A stretch of DNA of 22,566 nt, from positions 1 through 22,566 of the forward strand of contig JBCBQC010000102.1 of assembly GCA_039820405.1 (NCBI GenBank). The letters run 5' to 3'. The notes below the pieces were generated by a model that saw only the letters and a list, made by a program, of their open reading frames with translations, ran no database searches and was not told the DNA's origin. Both the position numbers and the translations under genes were made by a program. Below, one piece after another: positions 16,401 through 22,566 of the stretch (position 1 is its first letter; each line of letters starts with the position of its first letter). The stretch comes from CALLVY01 sp937899855 (GTDB lineage Bacteria > Bacteroidota > Bacteroidia > Chitinophagales > Saprospiraceae).

Positions 16401-18180
16401 GAAAAGTATCGGGATAGTCCGCACAATCGCGGTGATCGATGGCCTCGATCTGCCAGTCACGCAATTGGGGTAAATATTTTGCTTCGCTAATCGTCAGTAC
16501 CGCCTCGGCATCGGCCAGCATAAAGGCAACGCGTTCGCGGGCCTGATCGGTAGCGATGGGGAGGTAGATGCCTCCGGCCTGCCAGATGCCCAGTAGCACC
16601 GCCACCGAGGCCGGGGAACGGTCCAGGAATACGGCGACCGTTTTCCCCGGAGCGAAACGCTCGTTTTGGCGCAGCAGGTGCCCCACTCGACTGGCTTGTT
16701 GGGCCAGTTCGCGGTAGGTCCAGCTCGTCTCCCCATCCACCAAAGCCAGCCGGTCGGCGTGGCGGATCGTGACTTGTAAGAAACTGGCGTAGGCGTGCCC
16801 CACGGCGGGATAGGTCACCATGGTACCGTTACGCTCCAATAGCTCCCGAACCTCCGCTTGACGCAGCAGACGCAGGCTCCCAATTTTTTGTTCCGGCTCG
16901 GCTCCTACTTGTTCGAGCAAGTGGCTAAAGTGGTCGACCAAACCCGCCACCTTTTGTTGGGGCAGTACGGCGCCGTTGTAGTTGAACTTCACCGTGATGG
17001 ATCGATTGGGAAGGATCACCAAATTAAAGGCGTAATTGGTCTGGGCGTAGCTACCGGCGTAGTCTACCTGGGGCGTACCCGCTTCTGGGCCAGCGCCCGC
17101 AATGGGTGGAAAGTTTTCAAAGATAAAGGTGTGATCGATCAGGTGCTGGCGCAATTCGCTTTGTTGTTGGATATCGCTCAGGGGTAAAAAATGATGGGCT
17201 TCGGTCTCCAACTGTTCGGCTTGGACCCGGTGGGCCAAGGCCAAGAAAGAAGCCTCGGGATCGATCCGTAAAATGACCGGCGTGGTATTGATAAACAAAC
17301 CAATGGCCCGATCAATGTGGGGAATCTCCGCCGGGCGGCTCGCCCCCACCTGACCGATCAGTACGCGTTCGGTACCCTGGTACTTGTGGAGCAATACGCC
17401 CCAAAGGCTTTTGAGCAATACACTCAAAGTAAGCCCCCGCTCCTTACCGATGGTGCGGATGCGGTCGCATAAGGCCTCGGGCAGGTCCAGGCTAATTTCG
17501 CAGTTCTCGTAGGCCCGTTGGGGTGCCGGCGATTCGGCAAACAAGCGGTGCTGCCCTTCGTAATCGGCCAGGTAATGCTTCCAAAAGGTCTGGGCAGCGG
17601 CGGCGTCCTGCCGGCCGAGCCATTCGATGTAGGCGCGGTACTGTCCGGCGGGAGGAAGGTCGGGACATTCGCCCCGGAGCAAGCTCAAATAAATTTCCTG
17701 AAACTCGCCGATGAGTAAGCTCTGGCACCAACCATCAATGATGATGTGGTGAGCACTCCACACAAAGGTAAAGCCCCGCTCCGCCGTTTGAATCAAAGTC
17801 ACACGGAGCAAATTGTCCTGATGCAATTGAAAACCCCGGCGGCGGTCTTCTTCCTGAAAGTTGGCAATAAACTGCTCCTGGGCTTCCGCCCCTAGCCCTC
17901 GAAGGTCCAGCAACTGGAAAGCAGCGGAACGCTCGCGCAATACGATCTGGATGATTTCGTCGGCTTTTTTATGGTTAAAAACCGTCCGCAAAACGTCGTG
18001 GCGTTGGACGAGCAATTGTAGGCTCCGTTCCAATAGCGCAGTATCCAGGGGACCCGTCACACGGTAGGTCGTTTGGCTGAAATAGGGATCGGCCTCAGCT
18101 TCCACTAGGGCGTGGAAATACATGCCCTTTTGCAGGGGCGACAACTCGTAAATGTCTTGAATGTTCTTTTTATGTAGCAT
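10474..18180 (-). CDS. NRPS B: C-A2-T-E-C-A3(Asn)-T
   Basis: 2568 residues from ATG 18180. C (8-440, LSPLQKGMYFH and HHIIIDGWC) is DCL type, fitting the upstream epimerase. A2 (460-955) has D655 A656 V659 I698 I719 T721 G742 I750 G751 K944, unassigned. T (970-1040) has VGGDS, S1000. E (1050-1475) has HHLVFDGISWR, EGHGR and RTIGWFTSLYP, all intact. The second C (1498-1930, HHILMDGWC) is DCL type. A3 (1950-2455) has D2144 L2145 T2148 K2187 V2215 G2217 E2242 I2250 G2251 K2443 = DLTKVGEIGK, an Asn code. The last T (2470-2538) has LGGDS, S2500. A 30-residue acidic tail follows, with no E domain. An in-frame TTG at 18198 would add six residues and overlap the NRPS A stop. I chose ATG 18180 because it gives the same short lead (KKxxQDIYxLSPLQ) as NRPS C. 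Confidence 0.93.
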   Translation of the reverse strand: MLHKKNIQDIYELSPLQKGMYFHALVEAEADPYFSQTTYRVTGPLDTALLERSLQLLVQRHDVLRTVFNHKKADEIIQIVLRERSAAFQLLDLRGLGAEAQEQFIANFQEEDRRRGFQLHQDNLLRVTLIQTAERGFTFVWSAHHIIIDGWCQSLLIGEFQEIYLSLLRGECPDLPPAGQYRAYIEWLGRQDAAAAQTFWKHYLADYEGQHRLFAESPAPQRAYENCEISLDLPEALCDRIRTIGKERGLTLSVLLKSLWGVLLHKYQGTERVLIGQVGASRPAEIPHIDRAIGLFINTTPVILRIDPEASFLALAHRVQAEQLETEAHHFLPLSDIQQQSELRQHLIDHTFIFENFPPIAGAGPEAGTPQVDYAGSYAQTNYAFNLVILPNRSITVKFNYNGAVLPQQKVAGLVDHFSHLLEQVGAEPEQKIGSLRLLRQAEVRELLERNGTMVTYPAVGHAYASFLQVTIRHADRLALVDGETSWTYRELAQQASRVGHLLRQNERFAPGKTVAVFLDRSPASVAVLLGIWQAGGIYLPIATDQARERVAFMLADAEAVLTISEAKYLPQLRDWQIEAIDHRDCADYPDTFQEPRGLELSDTAYLIYTSGTTGRPKGVPIRHESILNQILFHNEYLEMAVGERFLHLASLAFDASLVEILMPLFSGGTLVVAGQALKENTDRLLTFLKEQRVNAAIFPPAYLRLLDRVEQTELRKVISTGEAILTEDALRFADRLAIYNGYGPTECCIGATFHRVDPSKRVAYQKAGGIPIGKPFANTSVYIVGPQLELLPEGRIGEICVAGTGLSQGYWKRSDLTADKFAPNPYARFAYERQWYRTGDLGRWNAAGELEFCGRIDDQLQLSGIRVEPQEIARGIRALTAAKRVVVDQVQRDGSAVLCAFVEGAVEVDERILRQSLREHLPAYMIPQRLLYWEAFPLTANGKVDKAQLLQGLEQSAERPTEGRMPRSPEGQLLCQTIAQCLQCPVDLDTDFFYVGGDSIKAIQIVSRLYRQGYALEVKSIFKYPIIEQLLTQLKPLRALAEQGVVKGAYPLSPIQQEFFQLPLQHPEHFNHAELFTSQIPLREEEVRRVLQKLLEHHDGLRSTFARDAQGQWRARIEDAALRPRLLSFDLRQEADVPARRRELSEQLQSAFQLDQGPLLQAAIFRDRQGDQLLIVVHHLVFDGISWRIFMEDLQLLFEQVRQGQPLELPPKTDSYQSWAKALQAYAGSESLATDRDYWSQRVAGKVIPLEPDTAEGVTATTINLSVGDTQQLRMRTVKAYGTELNTLLVALLGRAVQRTWGLEQVALMLEGHGRVELFPDLQISRTIGWFTSLYPCTLPSGAGGEWTEWIKAVQTQLKAIPNQGIGYGILQGLAREPLEGPAASRPNLLFNYLGAFEETTEEGAILRALDADLGPSSHPDEKPTFGLSVNAWIEDNVLSLRFQYDRSAHRRERIEQLARAYETALRNLLQSTPGHSTRDEQLERQLQAEYPNGVADFYPLSPMQEALYFQALSQPDSTAYLYQVAYPIEGPLEVDQVRDSLEKLVARHAILRTVFRDKLGDRNWQIVLRSAEIDLRYEDYSVVSTAEQERKIEAYLEADRGHLFDLAKGPLLRVSILRTSPRHFHFVWTSHHILMDGWCFGVLVEEFLEIYRAAQEGTPPQLPTVRPYRDFIDWLSTQDQTGAEAYWQEYLRGFERTTGLGHRSKAAQRDEAFSLARTSVTLTPARTQAIYDRCRQWHVTPSLFLQTAWALLLARYNYTQDVVFGKTVAGRPPELEGIEQMTGLFVNTIPVRLQYRGEQSFLDLLRQQQAEFLDSQPHHYCAFTKIQKQSVLQQGLLDHSFVVQNVAEAGRTAPTKGLWEITGEVSAFEHANFDLCVVAYTADQINIDLEYNARAFDAAYMDNVARHLDGLLDRVMAEAEAPIASWSLIRPNEGHFISQINATQREWPAVHVLDLLGEQVIKNPQAIALTDGHQHWTYQQLDQYTNQMAQCLLARYTVQPGDRIALRMERSPEAIALMIGILKTGASYLAIDRSFPTARMQYILTDSAARLLLFDHDEVDSGDCPRVNLAALDWASHSALAPAITVDPQAVMYTIYTSGSTGQPKGVQIRHASLVNYLLHNRDTYQLGATDHSVLLSSMAFDLSYTSIWTPLVNGARLSILPESDFLVAEDLLEILQRDRIRLLKITPSAFKVLVNDPRFVIASGDLALRMIVLGGEKIRLDDVQKYLELSPGPVIFVDEYGPTEATIGVANRVIDRENIAALLAAQLAGSNIGRPIANTELHVLDLHDGPAGMGMIGELCIAGAGLAAGYWRRPALTAERFVAHPQDAGLRLYRTGDLARWLPEGELEFLGRRDHQVKVRGYRVEVEEIEAIIRLEEVVDEVVVLPWESEQGVSLAAYVLLAAGATKEQLRPVLEGVLPSYMMPHFLIELTQLPQLPNGKIDRRSLPDPQTALRAHQGQLTRAERPEEKLLVEAFEQVMKISPIGLNDDFFSLGGDSVQAMQIIAYLYQADYGLEIKDIFMQPLLADLVAFLQPLEEAEDDGLDFDDFDGIESEELDIINQIINS

Positions 18181-18190
18181 AAGCTGGTAC

Positions 18191-21100
18191 TTAATCAAAC
18201 AAGTCTTCTAAATCTTCCATCGCCAGTTCGCGGTAACCAAAATCGCTGATGGTCTTGACGGTGTCTTCTACCCCCACACAGTGGTCGATCAGACGCTCCA
18301 GGGCTACTTGGTAGGCCTGGCTCAAAGCTCGAATCTGTTCGGGAGCAAAACACTGGCGATCGTATTCGATGGTGAGTAAGAGTTGGCCGTCGCTAATCAT
18401 ACCGGCCAACTGGAGGGGGTGATCCAAACCATCTTCGGGGTCGGAAATGGCGCCCCCCGCCTCGTTGAAAATTTGCCACTCGCCGGTAGCCGCTTCGGCC
18501 TCGCCAAACTGGCCCAGGAAATTGAAAATGACGGAGGGATGGAATTGGGCTACCTCCCCTTCCCACAGCTCGGGGCGCAAATAGCGCGCGATGCCGTAGC
18601 CAATCCCCTTGCGGGGCAATTGGCGCAGAAAGTCCTTGGTGCGGATCAGGGTCGCAGCCGCCTCCTCCGAAGACGCGACGTTTTCCAAGAGCACCGGATA
18701 TTCGCTGGTAAACCAACCCACCGTACGGAAGCACTGCAAATCGGGAATGATCTCTTCGCGACCGTGCCCTTCCATCATGATCCAAACCTTGTCCACGCCC
18801 ATCGACTCGGCAAAAGCCTCCGTTAGGGCGGCCAGTAGGATTTCGTTGACCTCGGTGCCGTAGGCCCGGTGTGCCGCGCCGGTCAGCTGCTGACTCCGCT
18901 CCGCATCGAGCCGGAAGCTGATTTGTTCCGAACCCCGCTGGTCTTCCCGCCGCCGCAGTGGCAAAGCGGGAACGGTGGTCCCCACCAATTCTTGCCAGTA
19001 TTCGATTTCGTCTTCAAACACCGGTGCTTGGGCGTATTCTACGAGGCCTCGGCACCAGAGCTGAAAGCTGTCCGTCTTCTGGGGCAGCCGCAGCGAATCA
19101 CCCGCCAGCGCTTGGCGGTACAAGGCTTCAAAGTCTTCGAGCACGATCCGCCAGGAAATGCCATCGATCAGTAGGTGATGGAAAATGAGGAGCAGCCGAT
19201 CGGCCGTTTGCTCGCGGAAGAGGGCAGCCTTAACCAGGGGCCCCTCGTGGAGAGTAAAACTCCGTTGTAAGTTTTCGCAGATGGCCAGGCGCTTGGCCAC
19301 AGTATCGCTACTCGGTCGCAGGTCATAGAGGACCAATTTGCTCCGGGACTCGGCGCCTTGATTGTACTGTTGCCACTGGCCCGCCGCATCGCACTGGAAG
19401 GAGAGCCGCAGGGCATCGTGATGAAGCAGCAACTGATCAAAGGCAGCCTGTAGGGCATCGACCTCAAAAGCGGTGGTGCTTTGGATGGTGAGGGCCTGGT
19501 TGTAGTGGTGCAGCTGGCGGCGATCGCTTTGAAAAAACTGGTGTTGGATGGGGGAAAGTGGAACGGGCCCCTCGATCGTCCCCTGCTCCGCTTTTTGCTT
19601 GACGGCTTCGAGTAAGGGAGCCATCTGGGCGAGTACGGGCGTATTGAACACATCCATCACCCGCAACTTGTAACCTTCGCGGTTGAGCTGTGCGACGAGT
19701 TGGATGGCGAGGATGGAGTCTCCACCGAGGGCAAAGAAATTTTGCTCGGCAGCAATCGCCTTTTGCTGCAGCACGTGTTCCATACCATTCAGTAATATTT
19801 CCAGTTTTGACCGGGACGCTTTGGGCGCCTCCAATTCGGGAGGACGGGCCTCCTCGGTACGTACTCGTTCGCTAGCGGCACCAAGGTCGGGCGCAGGCAG
19901 CGCTTTGCGGTCGATCTTGCCGTGGGGGGTGAGGGGAAAACGCTCCACCTCGATAAAATAACTCGGCACCATGTACTGGGGCAGCAGATCTTGCAAGGCC
20001 TTGCGGAGTTGGTCCGCCCCCAGGTTTCCTTCCGGGTCTTCTCGTTGAAAATACGCGCAGAGAAAACTGCTCTCTCCCCGCTCGGCTACGCTCACCACCG
20101 CTTCCTTGACGCCCGCAATTTTAATCATCGCGTGCTCGATCTCTCCCAATTCAATCCGGTGCCCACTGACCTTGACCTGATGGTCCTTCCGGCCCCAAAA
20201 TTCGATGTTGCCATCCCAGCGATAAGCGCCAATGTCACCGGTGCGGTAGAGCTTGACGCCCGGCTCCGTCCGGTAAACATCCCAGCCAAAAGCGGCTTTG
20301 GTTTTCTCCGGGTTGTTGAGGTAACCCCGCCCCACCCCAATCCCCGAGGTATAGATTTCTCCTTTCACCCCGGGTGGACGGAGCTGGCCCGCCTCGTCCA
20401 CGATGTAAATCCGCATGTTTTGAATCGGCTTGCCGATGCTGATGGGGCCGTCCTCCGGACAACGGTCGATGACCAAGCTGGTAATGTCGTCCGATACCTC
20501 GGTGGGTCCGTAATAATTGACCAGGGGAATGTCCGGGTTTTCCTCAAACCAGCGCTGAACCAGGTTGTACTTCAGGGCCTCCCCTGTCATGGCCAGGTAA
20601 CGCAAGCTGAGTGGTGCCCAATCGTCTTGATAATCTTGAAGGACCGCTAGGTAAGAAGGTACCAACTCCAGAATGGTGGGTTGGTCCGCATTGATTTTTT
20701 CGATAAAGAGCAATGGGTCCTTGATAATGGGCGAATCGTAAATCAGGGTGCGCCCCCCCACCGCGAGGGCAATCAAAAATTGCCAGACCGAGATGTCAAA
20801 GCTTTGCGAGGCATTTTGCACCACCACGGAATTTTCGTCGATCTCCATGTCCTCAATCATGGCGTACATGTGGTTGATCATGCCGACGTGTTCGACCATG
20901 GCGCCCTTGGGTTTGCCCGTCGAGCCAGAGGTAAAAATCAGGTAGGCCAGATCATCACTAGCTATAAAGGGCCAGGGACGCGGGCTGGTATTCGCCAGCG
21001 GCGCGGTAAGGAGTTGGTCGATGCGGAGCGTAGGAATCAGGCCGAGGAAGTCCGCCTTGGCGTCTTCCAATTCGGGACGGCGAACCAGGGTATCGTTGGT

Positions 21101-22566
21101 GGTGAGTAGGCATTTGATTCCATTGTCTTCGATGAGTTGACGGAGGCGTTCTTCGGGCAGGTCGGTGGTAAAGGGGATGTAAATCGCACCGATTTTGAAG
21201 AGGGCCAGCAGGGCGGTCAGCGTCTCGATTGAGCGGTCGCAAAAGACGGCCACCAGGTCTTCTTTTTGCACGCCTCGTTCCAGTAAGTGGGCCCCGAGCT
21301 GGTGGGAAGCCCGGGCCAGTGCCTCGTAGGTCCACGCTCTTCCGTTTTGCTCCACCGCAATGCGTTGGGGATGGGCGTGGACCATTTTTTCAAAAAGGGC
21401 AGTAAAAGGTTCCTGATCGGGAAAAGCCTTTTCGGTAGCGTTGACCCGCTGGTAAAAATCGCGGGCTTCGGGAGAGAGTTCCGCAAAGTAAGCTTCGCGC
21501 GCGGCCTCGTCCGGGCTTTCCCACTTGGCCTCGGCGATCGACAATTGGGGATCCTCCAGCAGCCCCGTCATCAATTCACGCAGGTGGACGAGCATTCGTT
21601 CGATGCGTTCGGGTAAGAACAGATCGCTGTTGTAGCTCAGGCCGATGGCCAGGCCCCGATCGGTCTGGGAAATGTGAAAGGTCAGATCGAACTTGGCCAG
21701 GACATTACCGATGGGAAAGTCTTCTACCAAAACGGCATCCTGCGCCGCTCCCACTTCGGTCTGTAGGTCAATGTCGTCCCAAACCACGAGTACGTCGAAG
21801 AGCGGGGAGCGACTGGTGTCCTTGGTAAGTTCCAATTGGTCGACGATCTGATCAAAGGGATAGTCCTGATGCGCAAAGGCCCGGAGGCTGCGCTTTTTGA
21901 CCTGCCGCAACAACTGGCCAAAGTTCCAGTGCCCCTGAACGTGCTGTCGCAGCGGGATGGTGTTGACGAATAACCCAATCTGGTGTTCCAAGTCGGGATG
22001 TTCGCGACCCGATACCGGCGTACCGAGGATGATATCCGTTTGCCCGCTGTAGCGGTGGAAAAGGGCCAACAAACCGGCCATCATTCCCATAAAGGGCGTT
22101 GCCTGGAGGCGATTCGCCAGGGTGGCCAGCGCGTCGGACAGCTCGGTGCCTAGGAAAAAGGACGTGCTGCTGCCACGGTTGGTTTGGACCTCGGGGCGGG
22201 AAAAATCGGTGGGCAATTCGAGTACGGGCAGGGGGCTCGCCATTTCTTTTTTCCAAAACTGCGCCTGACGCGCAAAGGCCGAGCGCGCCAACTGCCCGTG
22301 CTCCCAGGTGGCGTAATCCTTGTATTGGATCGCCAATTCCGGTAGCGGAGCGACCTGCGCCCCCAGTGCCGAGCCGTAGAGAACGAAGAGTTCGTTGACC
22401 AGGATGTCTACCGACCAACCATCCGCGATGATGTGATGGATGACCAATACAAAGACGTAGTCTTCCGCCGCTACCCGCATCAATTTTACCCGAAACAAAG
22501 GCAACTGATCCAGTTGGAAAGGCCGGACCGCCATCCGCTGTGCCTCCGCCTTGGCCTTCTCTAGGG
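18191..22566 (-). CDS. NRPS A, 5'-truncated by window: C(partial)-A1(Dab-like)-T-E
   Basis: The frame is open to the right edge. An internal Met at 22534 is not the true start, because in-frame codons before it continue a condensation domain. Numbering from that Met over 1447 residues: C (1-345) has HHIIADGWS at 33-41 and the LCL-type YPFDQIVDQLEL...SRSPLFDV stretch. A1 (375-885) has TSGSTGKPKG, NYYGPTE and YRTGDI, with pocket D580 I581 W584 E623 A648 T650 Y674 D682 D683 K873. T (905-980) has LGGDS, S940. E (990-1425) has HHLLIDGISWR, EGHGRE and RTVGWFTSEYP, all intact. The end, TISDFGYRELAMEDLEDLFD, resembles a donor COM docking tail of tyrocidine type. This protein should hand a D-configured peptide to NRPS B. 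How many modules lie upstream cannot be seen. Confidence 0.93.
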   Translation of the reverse strand, partial: LEKAKAEAQRMAVRPFQLDQLPLFRVKLMRVAAEDYVFVLVIHHIIADGWSVDILVNELFVLYGSALGAQVAPLPELAIQYKDYATWEHGQLARSAFARQAQFWKKEMASPLPVLELPTDFSRPEVQTNRGSSTSFFLGTELSDALATLANRLQATPFMGMMAGLLALFHRYSGQTDIILGTPVSGREHPDLEHQIGLFVNTIPLRQHVQGHWNFGQLLRQVKKRSLRAFAHQDYPFDQIVDQLELTKDTSRSPLFDVLVVWDDIDLQTEVGAAQDAVLVEDFPIGNVLAKFDLTFHISQTDRGLAIGLSYNSDLFLPERIERMLVHLRELMTGLLEDPQLSIAEAKWESPDEAAREAYFAELSPEARDFYQRVNATEKAFPDQEPFTALFEKMVHAHPQRIAVEQNGRAWTYEALARASHQLGAHLLERGVQKEDLVAVFCDRSIETLTALLALFKIGAIYIPFTTDLPEERLRQLIEDNGIKCLLTTNDTLVRRPELEDAKADFLGLIPTLRIDQLLTAPLANTSPRPWPFIASDDLAYLIFTSGSTGKPKGAMVEHVGMINHMYAMIEDMEIDENSVVVQNASQSFDISVWQFLIALAVGGRTLIYDSPIIKDPLLFIEKINADQPTILELVPSYLAVLQDYQDDWAPLSLRYLAMTGEALKYNLVQRWFEENPDIPLVNYYGPTEVSDDITSLVIDRCPEDGPISIGKPIQNMRIYIVDEAGQLRPPGVKGEIYTSGIGVGRGYLNNPEKTKAAFGWDVYRTEPGVKLYRTGDIGAYRWDGNIEFWGRKDHQVKVSGHRIELGEIEHAMIKIAGVKEAVVSVAERGESSFLCAYFQREDPEGNLGADQLRKALQDLLPQYMVPSYFIEVERFPLTPHGKIDRKALPAPDLGAASERVRTEEARPPELEAPKASRSKLEILLNGMEHVLQQKAIAAEQNFFALGGDSILAIQLVAQLNREGYKLRVMDVFNTPVLAQMAPLLEAVKQKAEQGTIEGPVPLSPIQHQFFQSDRRQLHHYNQALTIQSTTAFEVDALQAAFDQLLLHHDALRLSFQCDAAGQWQQYNQGAESRSKLVLYDLRPSSDTVAKRLAICENLQRSFTLHEGPLVKAALFREQTADRLLLIFHHLLIDGISWRIVLEDFEALYRQALAGDSLRLPQKTDSFQLWCRGLVEYAQAPVFEDEIEYWQELVGTTVPALPLRRREDQRGSEQISFRLDAERSQQLTGAAHRAYGTEVNEILLAALTEAFAESMGVDKVWIMMEGHGREEIIPDLQCFRTVGWFTSEYPVLLENVASSEEAAATLIRTKDFLRQLPRKGIGYGIARYLRPELWEGEVAQFHPSVIFNFLGQFGEAEAATGEWQIFNEAGGAISDPEDGLDHPLQLAGMISDGQLLLTIEYDRQCFAPEQIRALSQAYQVALERLIDHCVGVEDTVKTISDFGYRELAMEDLEDLFD

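Noticed and set aside
18181..18198. TTG at 18198 as the start of NRPS B
   Set aside because: It would overlap the NRPS A stop by eight bases and add six residues not seen in the NRPS C start. ATG 18180 gives the matching short N-terminus. The TTG start remains possible.
22532..22534. ATG 22534 as the start of NRPS A
   Set aside because: It lies within a condensation domain, shortly before HHIIADG. In-frame codons before it (LEKAKAEAQR) continue the domain to the edge, so the gene is truncated by the window.

Overview
The window is most of a large nonribosomal peptide synthetase (NRPS) operon. It lies entirely on the minus strand and runs off the right edge. The likely host is a fairly GC-rich member of the Bacteroidota, perhaps a Lewinella/Saprospiria-type organism. 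That assignment is an inference: gene starts mostly lack a normally spaced Shine-Dalgarno and sit behind A-rich leaders, exported proteins have signal peptides ending in '..AQ' or '..GQ', and the peptidase-like protein carries an N-terminal beta domain of a kind I associate with Bacteroidota. No rRNA, tRNA, CRISPR array, transposase or phage gene was seen.

Layout in transcription order (right to left). NRPS A (22566-18191) is cut by the edge: C(partial)-A1-T-E. NRPS B (18180-10474): C-A2-T-E-C-A3-T. NRPS C (10468-4112): C-A4-T-C-A5-T. Next come a secreted M28-peptidase-like protein that has lost key metal ligands (4061-2748) and a SyrD/PvdE-type cyclic-peptide ABC exporter (2715-1030). A terminator-like hairpin (965-996) closes the operon. 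The gaps between genes are about 10, 5, 50 and 32 bases, so the five genes are probably one transcript. A gene-free stretch of about 830 bases (200-1029) follows, then the first 66 codons of an unrelated secreted protein (199 to the left edge).

Reading specificity residues by eye against the GrsA pocket gives five extender units. A1 is DIWEATYDDK, close to the 2,4-diaminobutyrate type. A2 is DAVIITGIGK, unassigned. A3 is DLTKVGEIGK, an Asn type. A4 is DSVIITGIGK, nearly the same pocket as A2. A5 is DVWQMAQDGK, unassigned. If the line is collinear, the segment made here is ...-D-Dab(?)-D-X-Asn-X'-Z. No thioesterase or other release domain is present, and the loading module is outside the window.

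The most interesting points are these. The Asn module shows the marks of an epimerising module (GGDS carrier, DCL-like partner C domain, donor-COM-like tail) but has no epimerase. The A2 and A4 pockets are twin and unassigned. The operon pairs a pseudo-M28 secreted protein with a PvdE-like exporter, which resembles periplasmic maturation in pyoverdine pathways.
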